Shown here one piece after another: positions 45,900 through 54,870 of a stretch of DNA of 64,000 nucleotides (position 1 is the stretch's first letter; each line of letters starts with the position of its first letter). The translations under genes were made by a program, and so were the position numbers. Origin of the DNA: Stenotrophomonas sp. Iso1 (lineage in GTDB: Bacteria > Pseudomonadota > Gammaproteobacteria > Xanthomonadales > Xanthomonadaceae); the NCBI RefSeq assembly GCF_027497995.1, contig NZ_JAODBT010000001.1, positions 1,762,488 to 1,826,487 of the forward strand. The letters run 5' to 3'. The notes beneath the pieces are model-generated. The model saw only the letters and a list, made by a program, of their open reading frames with translations. It was not told the origin of the DNA and ran no database searches.

Positions 45900-47552
45900 A
45901 TGATGATGCGTCGATGGAATCCTTGGCTGGCCACCGCTGTGCTGGCGTCCTTGCTCATGCTTGCGCCAGTGGCGGCGCTGGCGTTCTCGGCGCTGCAGGG
46001 CAGTGCGGGTTTGTGGGGCCATCTGTGGGCGAACGTGTTGCCCGTGGCGCTGCGCAATACCGTGTTGATGTTGCTGGGTGTCGGGGCGTTGGTCACCGTG
46101 TTGGGCACCGGCAGCGCCTGGCTGGTCACGGCCTACCGGTTCCCGGGCCAGCGCCTGTTGAGCTGGGCACTTTTGCTGCCCTTGGCGGTGCCAACCTACA
46201 TCGCTGCCTACGCCTATCTGGATGTGCTGCATCCGCTGGGGCCGGTGCAGGGGCTGATCCGGGACCTGCTGGGTTACAGCAGTCCGCGTGAATTCCGCTT
46301 GCCGGACATCCGCCACCTGGCGGGTTGCATCGTGCTGTTGGGTTTTGTGTTGTACCCCTATGTCTACCTGACGACGCGTGCCCTGTTCATGACCCAGGCC
46401 GCAGGTCTGCTGGAAGCGGCGCGCACCTTGGGTGCGACGCCGGCGCAGTTGTTCCGGCAGGTGGCGTTGCCCCTCGCACGTCCGGCCATTGTCGTGGGTG
46501 TGGCGTTGGCGCTGCTGGAGGCGCTCAACGACATTGGTGCGTCTGAATTCCTGGGCGTACAGACACTGACCGTCTCCATCTACACCACTTGGGTCAGTCG
46601 TGGTGATCTGCCGGGAGCGGCACAGATCGCATTGGCGATGCTGCTGCTGGTGGCGGTGCTGCTGATGCTCGAAAAACATGGCCGGCGTCGCCAACGCTAT
46701 GCCAGTACCTTGCGGCCGCGTCCCATGCAGCCACAGACCTTGCGGGGTTTCGGCGCCCTGTTGGCGTTTGCGCTGGGCGCCGTGCCGGTGGTGGTTGGGT
46801 TTCTGGTGCCCGCGAGCTACCTGGCTTGGGAGGCGGTAGGGCGCGTACGTGATGCAGGCGTCTCTCCCCAGCTGCTGGGTGCCTTGCAGAACACCTTGGG
46901 CATCGCGCTGGCAGCCACTGCGGTGGTGATGGCGGTGGGGTTGGTGGTGGCGTGGGCGTTGCGGCTTGCGCAGGTGCGGCGTAGTGGGCGACTGGCATCG
47001 GCCTGCAGCCGCATTACGTCGCTGGGTTACGCCATTCCCGGTGCCGTGCTGGCGATTGGTTTACTGGTGCCAATGGGTGCCCTGGATGCGGTGTTCGCGG
47101 AACTCCGCTTTGCCGTCGACGGCGGGCGGGCGCAGATGCTGCTGATGGGGTCGGCAACGGCCTTGGTCGTGGCTTACACCTTGCGCTTTCTTGCGATATC
47201 GGTAGGTGGTATCGAGGCGGGTCTGGCGCGCGTGCCGCCATCGCTGGACCAGGCTGCAGCCAACCTGGGCGAAAGTGCGAGTGGCATGCTGCGGCGCGTT
47301 CACCTGCCCCTGTTGCGACCGGCGTTTGCGGCGGCGGCGCTGTTGGTGTTTGTGGACACCATGAAGGAGCTGCCGGCCACGCTGGTGTTGCGTCCCATGA
47401 ATTTTGAAACCCTGGCGACCTGGTTATATGCCGAGGCTGCACGGGGAACTTATGAGGAGGGTGCCGTGGCGGCCTTGTTGATCGTATTGAGTGGCCTGCT
47501 TCCGGTGATTCTATTGGCGCGTGCCGGTGCCGCCCATGGAGCGCGGCCATGA
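45900..47552 (+). CDS. fbpB: Fe(3+) ABC transporter permease
   Basis: A 550-residue inner-membrane permease made of two fused halves, about six helices each. Each half has the EAA loop that contacts the ATPase: LLEAARTLGATPAQLFRQVALPLARP in the first and LDQAAANLGESASGMLRRVHLPLLRP in the second, both quoted by their cores EAARTLGA and QAAANLGE. This is the FbpB/SfuB family that carries ferric iron delivered by FbpA. Start ATG 45900 gives MMMRRWNPWLATAVLA. It overlaps the ATPase gene by four bases. Confidence 0.92.
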   Translation: MMMRRWNPWLATAVLASLLMLAPVAALAFSALQGSAGLWGHLWANVLPVALRNTVLMLLGVGALVTVLGTGSAWLVTAYRFPGQRLLSWALLLPLAVPTYIAAYAYLDVLHPLGPVQGLIRDLLGYSSPREFRLPDIRHLAGCIVLLGFVLYPYVYLTTRALFMTQAAGLLEAARTLGATPAQLFRQVALPLARPAIVVGVALALLEALNDIGASEFLGVQTLTVSIYTTWVSRGDLPGAAQIALAMLLLVAVLLMLEKHGRRRQRYASTLRPRPMQPQTLRGFGALLAFALGAVPVVVGFLVPASYLAWEAVGRVRDAGVSPQLLGALQNTLGIALAATAVVMAVGLVVAWALRLAQVRRSGRLASACSRITSLGYAIPGAVLAIGLLVPMGALDAVFAELRFAVDGGRAQMLLMGSATALVVAYTLRFLAISVGGIEAGLARVPPSLDQAAANLGESASGMLRRVHLPLLRPAFAAAALLVFVDTMKELPATLVLRPMNFETLATWLYAEAARGTYEEGAVAALLIVLSGLLPVILLARAGAAHGARP

Positions 47553-48547
47553 TCGGTTCGCCGCAGTTGCAATTACAGGCGGTGCAGATCGGTTATGCAG
47601 GAGCCAGTGGTTTCAAGCGAGTGGTCGATGGCCTGTCGCTGGAGCTGGCACGCGGGGAAATCGGCTGTCTGTTGGGTGCTTCGGGTTGCGGAAAGACCAC
47701 GGTGCTGCGCGCTATCAGTGGCTTTGAGCCGTTGCAGCAGGGCCGCATTGTCCTGGGCGGCCGTGAACTGGAAGGTCCGGGTGGCAGTGTGGCTGCAGAG
47801 AAACGTCGGGTCGGGATGATGTTCCAGGATTACGCGTTGTTTCCACACCTGGATGTCGCCGCCAACGTCGGCTTTGGACTGCGCGGGATTGTGCGGGCAA
47901 AGCGACAACAGCGGGTCAATGCGATGTTGCTGCAGGTTGGGCTGGACGGGCTGGGAGGTCGCTATCCGCATGAGCTCTCCGGTGGCCAGCAGCAGCGGGT
48001 GGCGCTGGCCCGCGCACTGGCACCGATGCCCGAGCTGCTGTTGCTCGACGAACCGTTTTCCAATCTGGATACAAGCACCCGCCAACGGCTGGCCGAGGAG
48101 CTGCGGCAACTGCTCAAAGCCACCGGCACTACGGTGTTGATGGTCACCCACGACCAGTCGGAAGCCTTTGCCATGGCTGACCGCATTGGCGTGATGCAGG
48201 GAGGGCGTCTGCTGCAGTGGGGCGCGGCGCCGCAGTTGTATCGGGCGCCAGGCGACGCATTCGTCGCCGGCTTCATCGGGCGTGGCGTGGTGCTGCCGGC
48301 GTCGCTGCTTGAAATGGGCGAGGGCAACGTACTGGTTCGGCCCGAAGATCTGCAGCTTGACCCTGCCGGCAGCTTGCGTGGCGTGCTGGAGTCGGTGGTG
48401 TTTCGGGGCCCGGGCTACAGCGGCTGGCTTCGTCTACCGGGTGGCGAGCGTTTGGCGCTGGATTTCAATGGCGCATCACCCCCTTCACCGGGGGAGAACG
48501 TTGCCCTGCGGTGGGTCAACCCCGCACCGGTACGCTTTGCGGGCTAG
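47549..48547 (+). CDS. fbpC: Fe(3+) ABC transporter ATP-binding protein
   Basis: A 332-residue ATPase of the iron transporter. Walker A GASGCGKTTVLRAISGF is near residue 42, the Q-loop FQDYALFPHLDVAANV near 90, the signature LSGGQQQRVALARAL near 138, Walker B LLLLDEPFSNLD near 158 and H-loop THDQSEAFAMAD near 193. The C-terminal part (from about 235) is a TOBE-like regulatory domain. It ends 74 bases before tgt and closes the three-gene insert. Confidence 0.92.
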   Translation: MIGSPQLQLQAVQIGYAGASGFKRVVDGLSLELARGEIGCLLGASGCGKTTVLRAISGFEPLQQGRIVLGGRELEGPGGSVAAEKRRVGMMFQDYALFPHLDVAANVGFGLRGIVRAKRQQRVNAMLLQVGLDGLGGRYPHELSGGQQQRVALARALAPMPELLLLDEPFSNLDTSTRQRLAEELRQLLKATGTTVLMVTHDQSEAFAMADRIGVMQGGRLLQWGAAPQLYRAPGDAFVAGFIGRGVVLPASLLEMGEGNVLVRPEDLQLDPAGSLRGVLESVVFRGPGYSGWLRLPGGERLALDFNGASPPSPGENVALRWVNPAPVRFAG

Positions 48548-48609
48548 GTGCCGAGGGCGGCGATTCGCCCCGGCGGCGCATATCCGCGACAATTGCACGC
48601 ATTCGATAG

Positions 48610-49761
<1,152 letters not shown>

Positions 49762-49775
49762 ACGCGTTCACGCCG

Positions 49776-49794
49776 CCCGGGACGACGTCCCGGG
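49776..49794. repeat. GC hairpin between tgt and yajC
   Basis: CCCGGGAC-GAC-GTCCCGGG is a perfect 8-bp stem 14 bases after the tgt stop codon. It lacks a U-tract, so it may stabilise the tgt message rather than terminate it. Confidence 0.55.
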
Positions 49795-49882
49795 GGCATG
49801 GCATACTTCACGGCTGACCCCCGTTTCGCGGTGACTTCCGGCGTAGGCCGGGCCGGTTGCCGCCCAACACCAAGGACACAAG

Positions 49883-50209
49883 ATGAATCTGATGGCTATC
49901 TTTCTCCCCGTTGCACAGGCCGCTCCGGCCCCGGGCATGGGCACCTTCCTGCTGCCGATCGCGCTGATCGCGGTGATGTACTTCCTGATGATCCGCCCGC
50001 AGATGAAGCGCCAGAAGGAACACAAGGCGATGCTGGAGAAGATCTCCAAGGGCGACGAAGTGCTGACCTCGGGCGGAATCGCTGGCGTGGTCACCGACAT
50101 CGGCGACAACTTCATCACCGTGGAAGTGGCCGACAACGTCCGCATCCGCGTGCAGAAGGCTTCCGTCGGCAACGTCCTGCCCAAGGGCACGCTGAAGTCT
50201 GCTGCCTGA
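49883..50209 (+). CDS. yajC: Preprotein translocase subunit YajC
   Basis: A small (108-residue) inner-membrane accessory protein of the SecDF complex. One membrane helix, FLLPIALIAVMYFLMIRPQ, with the family motif FLMIRPQMKRQKEH, is followed by a basic, soluble domain: ISKGDEVLTSGGIAGVVTDIGDNFITVEV. The length is standard. It is 61 bases ahead of secD. Confidence 0.95.
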   Translation: MNLMAIFLPVAQAAPAPGMGTFLLPIALIAVMYFLMIRPQMKRQKEHKAMLEKISKGDEVLTSGGIAGVVTDIGDNFITVEVADNVRIRVQKASVGNVLPKGTLKSAA

Positions 50210-50269
50210 GACTGAGTTTCCTTTCCGTCATGTCGTGACGCCGGGGAAGGTGTCACGCAGGAATCCGCA

Positions 50270-52114
50270 ATGCTCGAATTTCCACGCTGGAAGTACTTTC
50301 TGATCCTGATCGTTCTGGCGGTCAGCACTTTGTACGCGCTGCCCAACATTTATCAGAAGGATCCGTCCGTACAGATCACCGCCAGTCGTGGCGGGCAGGT
50401 AGATGACGCACTCAAGCAGCGTGTCACCGCTGCACTGACCGAGGCTGGCGTTGCGCCCAAGTCGGTGGAAGAGGAGGGCGAGAACAACTTGATCGTCCGC
50501 CTGTCCTCGCTTGACGAGCAGTCCAAGGCCGCCGAGGTGCTGCGCGACACGACCGGTGAGAACTACTCGGTCGCGCTGAACCTTGCTTCGACCGTGCCGG
50601 ATTGGCTGTCCAACCTGGGCGGCAAACCGATGGTGCTGGGCCTGGATCTGGTTGGCGGCGTTCACTTCGCCCTGCAGGTCGACCAGAAGGCTGCGGTGGA
50701 CAAGCGCTTTGAAGCGTTCGCCGAAGACGTGCGTACCACGCTGCGTGACAACCGTGTTTCCTACCGTTCGGTGGAACGTCGTGGTGAAAGCGATATCCAG
50801 GTAGCTCTGGCCAATGCCGCCGATGCCGACAAGGCCCGTGCTGCACTGGCCAAGGCGCAGCCGACCTTCACCTACTCGGTGAACGGTGACCGCATCACCA
50901 TCAGCGTGCCGCAGACGGAGATGAGCCAGATCGCCTCCGGTGCCATCGAGCAGAACCTGACCACGTTGCGCAACCGCGTCAATGAGTTGGGTGTGGCCGA
51001 GCCCATCATCCAGCGTCAGGGCGAAGACCGCATCGTGGTCGAGCTGCCGGGCGTGCAGGACACCGCTGAAGCCAAGCGCATGATCGGTGCAACCGCCACG
51101 CTGGAATACCGCGCAGTGGTGGATGGCAATGCTGAAGACGCCGTCACCAGTGGCCGCATTCCGCCGGAAGCCAAGTTGTACCGTGACCGTGCCGGTCGCC
51201 CGGTTCTGCTGAACAAGCGCACCATCGTTACCGGTGACCAGATGGTTTCGGCCACGACGAGCACCGACCAGAACGGTATGCCGGCAGTCAGCGTCAAGCT
51301 GAACAGCGTCGGTGGCCAGCGCATGTTCGACTTCACCAGCGGCAATGTCGGCAAGCCGATGGCAGTGGTGTACACCGAGCGCATTCCGCAGGTGACCGTG
51401 GTCAATGGCGAAGAGCAGCGCAGCTTCCGCGTCAAGGAAGAAGTGATCTCGGTTGCCAATATCAACGGCGTGTTCGGCAAGGAGTTCCAGACCACCGGCC
51501 TGGAGAAGACTGAAGCCGATGGCCTGTCCAAGCTGCTGCGTGCCGGTTCGCTGGCCGCACCGATGGACTTCGTCGAGGAATACGTGATCGGCCCGAGCCT
51601 GGGTAAAGAGAACGTGGATCGCGGCGTCAAGGCGGTGGTGTTCTCGTTCGTGTTCACCTTGGTCTTCTTCACCATCTACTACCGCATGTTCGGTGCGATC
51701 ACCTCGGTGGCGCTGCTGTTCAACCTGCTGATCGTGGTGGCGGTGATGTCGATGTTCGGTGCAACGATGACCTTGCCGGGCTTTGCCGGTCTGGCGTTGT
51801 CGGTGGGCCTGTCGGTGGACGCCAACGTGCTGATCAACGAGCGTATCCGTGAAGAGTTGCGACTGGGCATGCCAGCCAAGGCTGCGATTGCCGCCGGTTA
51901 TGAGAAGGCCTCGGGCACCATCCTCGACGCCAACCTCACCGGCCTGATCGTCGGCGTTGCGCTGTACGCGTTTGGTACCGGCCCGCTGAAGGGCTTCGCG
52001 CTGACCATGATCATCGGTATTTTCGCCTCGATGTTCACTGCGATCACCGTGTCGCGTGCGCTGGCGGTACTGATCTATGGTCGCCGCAAGAAGCTCCAGT
52101 CCGTAGCGATCTAA
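50270..52114 (+). CDS. secD: Protein translocase subunit SecD
   Basis: A 614-residue inner-membrane subunit that uses proton-motive force to help pull proteins out of the Sec channel. The first helix is near residue 10, followed by the large periplasmic P1 domain, then five helices from about residue 445. Family motifs include GLDLVGGVHFALQVD (the D-x-x-G-G motif) and AGLALSVGLSVDANVLINERIREE. It is followed by a hairpin with a T-run before secF. Confidence 0.97.
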   Translation: MLEFPRWKYFLILIVLAVSTLYALPNIYQKDPSVQITASRGGQVDDALKQRVTAALTEAGVAPKSVEEEGENNLIVRLSSLDEQSKAAEVLRDTTGENYSVALNLASTVPDWLSNLGGKPMVLGLDLVGGVHFALQVDQKAAVDKRFEAFAEDVRTTLRDNRVSYRSVERRGESDIQVALANAADADKARAALAKAQPTFTYSVNGDRITISVPQTEMSQIASGAIEQNLTTLRNRVNELGVAEPIIQRQGEDRIVVELPGVQDTAEAKRMIGATATLEYRAVVDGNAEDAVTSGRIPPEAKLYRDRAGRPVLLNKRTIVTGDQMVSATTSTDQNGMPAVSVKLNSVGGQRMFDFTSGNVGKPMAVVYTERIPQVTVVNGEEQRSFRVKEEVISVANINGVFGKEFQTTGLEKTEADGLSKLLRAGSLAAPMDFVEEYVIGPSLGKENVDRGVKAVVFSFVFTLVFFTIYYRMFGAITSVALLFNLLIVVAVMSMFGATMTLPGFAGLALSVGLSVDANVLINERIREELRLGMPAKAAIAAGYEKASGTILDANLTGLIVGVALYAFGTGPLKGFALTMIIGIFASMFTAITVSRALAVLIYGRRKKLQSVAI

Positions 52115-52134
52115 AGCGAATCCCTTCGCAAAAG

Positions 52135-52160
52135 CCCGCACATCCGTGTGCGGGTTTTTT
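52135..52160 (+). terminator. Terminator-like hairpin between secD and secF
   Basis: CCCGCACA-TCCG-TGTGCGGG forms a perfect 8-bp stem followed by six T, a full intrinsic terminator, only 16 bases before the secF start. The secF ribosome-binding site AAGGAAAA follows directly. It would let SecD be made in excess or be relieved by translation coming through secD. Confidence 0.85.
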
Positions 52161-52175
52161 AAGGAAAATCCTTGC

Positions 52176-53144
52176 ATGAAACTGTTTCCGCTTCATATCG
52201 TCCCGAACGACACCAACATCGACTTCATGCGTCACCGCAAGCCCGTGCTTGCGCTGATGGTGTTCTTGTTGCTGGTTTCGGTGGCGATCATTGGTTTCAA
52301 GGGTTTCAACTACGCGCTGGAGTTCACCGGCGGTACCGTGGTGCGTACCCACTTTGAAAAGACCATCAACGCCGATGACGTGCGCGAGAGCTTGGCCAAG
52401 GCCGGCTTTGAGAACGCGCAGGTGCAGAGCGTGGGTGGCGGCAATGACGTGATGATCCGCCTGCAGCCGGACGGTGAGCACAACAACGCTGCCGATGCTG
52501 CGCAGAAGGTGGCTGAGAAAGTCCGTCAGGCCGTGACCACGGCCGACAACACGGCCACGGTGCAGCCCGGCGAGTTTGTTGGCCCGCAGGTGGGTAAGGA
52601 CCTGGCAATGAACGGCGTGTACGCCACGTTGTTCATGGTGATCGGCTTCCTGATCTACATCGCCGCGCGCTTTGAGTGGAAGTTCGCGATGGTGGCAAGT
52701 CTCACCGCGTTCTTCGACCTCATCCTGACCGTGGCGTACATGTCATTGGTCGGCCGCGAGTTCGACCTGACGGTGCTGGCCGGTATGTTGTCGGTGATGG
52801 GTTTTGCCATCAACGACATCATCGTGGTGTTCGACCGCGTGCGTGAGAACTTCCGCAGCCTGCGTGTGGAGCCGCTGGAAGTGCTGAACCGTTCGATCAA
52901 CCAGACGCTCTCGCGTACGGTGATCACGGCGGTGCTGTTCTTCCTGTCTGCACTTGCGCTGTACATCTATGGCGGCGAGTCGATGGAAGGCCTAGCCGAA
53001 ACCCACATGGTGGGTGCGGTGATCGTGGTGATCTCGTCGATCATCGTGGCGGTACCGCTGTTGAGCATCGGCCCGTTCAAGGTCAGTAAGCAGGATCTGC
53101 TGCCCAAGGCCCGCGACGAGGAAGAGCTGGCCCGTCGTCCCTGA
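52176..53144 (+). CDS. secF: Protein translocase subunit SecF
   Basis: A 322-residue partner of SecD with six helices. The start MKLFPLHIVPNDTNIDFMRHR leads into the first helix. The D-x-x-G-G motif appears as YALEFTGGTVV, and the core segment VLSVMGFAINDIIVVFDRVREN carries the conserved aspartates. ATG 52176 is chosen for its AAGGAAAA site; an upstream in-frame start would lie in the terminator loop. Confidence 0.96.
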   Translation: MKLFPLHIVPNDTNIDFMRHRKPVLALMVFLLLVSVAIIGFKGFNYALEFTGGTVVRTHFEKTINADDVRESLAKAGFENAQVQSVGGGNDVMIRLQPDGEHNNAADAAQKVAEKVRQAVTTADNTATVQPGEFVGPQVGKDLAMNGVYATLFMVIGFLIYIAARFEWKFAMVASLTAFFDLILTVAYMSLVGREFDLTVLAGMLSVMGFAINDIIVVFDRVRENFRSLRVEPLEVLNRSINQTLSRTVITAVLFFLSALALYIYGGESMEGLAETHMVGAVIVVISSIIVAVPLLSIGPFKVSKQDLLPKARDEEELARRP

Positions 53145-53166
53145 CGGTTCAGCCTGTGAAGCGAAG

Positions 53167-53196
53167 AAAAGCCGCGCCCAGCGCGGCTTTTCTTTT
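53167..53196 (+). terminator. Terminator after secF
   Basis: AAAAGCCGCGC-CCA-GCGCGGCTTTT forms an 11-bp stem with a T-rich tail (TCTTTT), 22 bases after the secF stop codon. Confidence 0.88.
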
Positions 53197-53241
53197 GCCG
53201 GGCCGGCTGGCACGGCGAAGAATTCCATGCGGTAGCGTCGG

Positions 53242-53270
53242 TTGTGTTCGTTGCGGGTGCACACTACGAT
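53242..53270 (+). promoter_or_regulatory. Possible sigma-70 promoter of fabV
   Basis: TTGTGT (53242-53247) and TACGAT (53265-53270) are 17 bases apart, about 80 bases upstream of the fabV start and just after the secF terminator. The hexamers match the consensus only in part. Confidence 0.35.
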
Positions 53271-53349
53271 CCTCCCGGTTCAGCCCCTGCCGGTGGTTTC
53301 TGCTGCCGTCAGGTGCCGCTGTTTTCCTGCTTACCTAGTTGAGGTTTTC

Positions 53350-54609
53350 ATGGTCATCAAACCGCGTGTGCGCGGCTTCATCTGCGTCACTACCCATCCG
53401 ACCGGTTGCGATGCGGCGGTCAAGGAACAGATCGACTACATCACGTCCCAGCCCAAGCTGGCCAATGGCCCGAAGAGGGTGCTGGTGCTGGGTGCATCGA
53501 CCGGTTATGGCCTTGCCGCACGTATCAAGGCTGCCTTCGGTAGCGACGCTGCCACGCTGGGCGTCTTCTTCGAGCGCCCGGGCAGTGAGACCAAGCCGGG
53601 CACCGCGGGCTGGTACAACTCGGCCGCATTCGAGAAGTACGCACACCAGGCCGGCCTGTACGCGCGCAGCGTCAACGGTGATGCGTTCTCAGACGAGGTG
53701 AAGCAAAGGGTCATCGAGATCATCAAGGCTGACCTTGGTCAGGTGGATCAAGTGGTTTATAGCTTGGCTGCACCGCGTCGCAAGCACCCCAAGACCGGCG
53801 AGATCATCAATTCCACGCTCAAGCCGATCGGTGCGCCGATCACCCTGCGTGGTCTGGATACCGACAAGGAAGTGCTGACTGAAACCACGTTGCAGCCGGC
53901 TACCGCTGACGAAGTCGCCAGCACCGTGCAAGTGATGGGCGGCGAAGATTGGCAGATGTGGATTGACGCGCTGCTGGAAGCCGGTGTGCTGGCGCCGGGC
54001 GCGACGACGACTGCTTTCACCTACGTGGGTGAGGAAATCACCCAGGCTATTTATTGGAACGGCTCCATTGGTGCTGCCAAGAAAGACCTGGACAACAAGG
54101 TGCTGGATATCCGTAGCAAGTTGCAGGGCATTGGCGGCGACGCGCGCGTGTCGGTGCTCAAGGCTGTGGTAACCCAGGCCAGCTCGGCCATCCCGACCAT
54201 GCCACTGTATCTGTCGTTGCTGTTCAAGGTGATGAAAGAGCAGGGCACGCATGAGGGCTGCATTGAGCAGCTCGATACCTTGTACGACATCCTCTACAAC
54301 GGTGCGCAGAACGGCAGCAATGCGGCCGACCACATTCGTCACGCGCTGGTGGATGGCAAGGGTCGTGAGATCGCACTGGTGGATGGTGAAGGCCGTCTGC
54401 GTGCGGACTACAAGGAAATGGCGCCGGAAGTACAGTCCAAGGTGCTGGAGCTGTGGCCGCAGGTGACCAATGAGAACCTGTACGAGATCAGCGATCTGGC
54501 TGGTTACAAGGCTGACTTCCTGCGCTTGTTCGGGTTTGGCATCGATGGTGTGGACTACGAGGCCGACGTAAATCCGGATGTGGCGATTCCGGGGATCGTT
54601 GAGGTTTGA
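53350..54609 (+). CDS. fabV: Enoyl-[acyl-carrier-protein] reductase FabV
   Basis: A trans-2-enoyl-ACP reductase (419 residues) that completes each cycle of fatty acid elongation using NADH. It starts [20 protein letters not shown], as FabV/TER proteins do. The cofactor loop is [20 protein letters not shown] near residue 42. The catalytic pair is in [13 protein letters not shown], a Y-x8-K arrangement that defines this family against FabI. FabV enzymes are known to tolerate triclosan. I use ATG 53350 for its GAGG site. A very strong terminator follows. Confidence 0.95.
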   Translation: MVIKPRVRGFICVTTHPTGCDAAVKEQIDYITSQPKLANGPKRVLVLGASTGYGLAARIKAAFGSDAATLGVFFERPGSETKPGTAGWYNSAAFEKYAHQAGLYARSVNGDAFSDEVKQRVIEIIKADLGQVDQVVYSLAAPRRKHPKTGEIINSTLKPIGAPITLRGLDTDKEVLTETTLQPATADEVASTVQVMGGEDWQMWIDALLEAGVLAPGATTTAFTYVGEEITQAIYWNGSIGAAKKDLDNKVLDIRSKLQGIGGDARVSVLKAVVTQASSAIPTMPLYLSLLFKVMKEQGTHEGCIEQLDTLYDILYNGAQNGSNAADHIRHALVDGKGREIALVDGEGRLRADYKEMAPEVQSKVLELWPQVTNENLYEISDLAGYKADFLRLFGFGIDGVDYEADVNPDVAIPGIVEV

Positions 54610-54625
54610 TCGTTGGGTTCTGCTG

Positions 54626-54662
54626 AAAAAAGAAGGCCGCGCATTGCGCGGCCTTCTTTTTT
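54626..54662 (+). terminator. Strong terminator after fabV
   Basis: AAAAAAGAAGGCCGCGC-ATT-GCGCGGCCTTCTTTTTT has a perfect 17-bp stem with A/T ends on both sides, 16 bases after the fabV stop codon. It would stop transcription in either direction. Confidence 0.95.
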
Positions 54663-54783
54663 GGGTGGTTTTAAGGGGCAGTGCCAAAGCTACCCTCACC
54701 CCAACCCCCGTTCCGCACGCCGGAAGGCCGTTCGGTGGGCAGCGAACCGGACCGGTGGCTCGCACAGCTCAAGGAGATCTGAG

Positions 54784-54809
54784 CCCCTCTCCCGCCCGCG
54801 GGAGAGGGG
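54784..54809. repeat. CCCCTCTCCCGC stem-loop repeat
   Basis: CCCCTCTCCCGC-CC-GCGGGAGAGGGG forms a perfect 12-bp stem, followed by TTGGGGAGAGGGG. It is of the same type as the stems at 9550 and 14729. The surrounding 200 bases contain other GC-rich fragments but no gene. Confidence 0.7.
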
Positions 54810-54870
54810 TTGGGGAGAGGGGAAGCTTCCAGCTGGCGAACGAGTTAATCAGCGAACCAGCGAACCAGTC

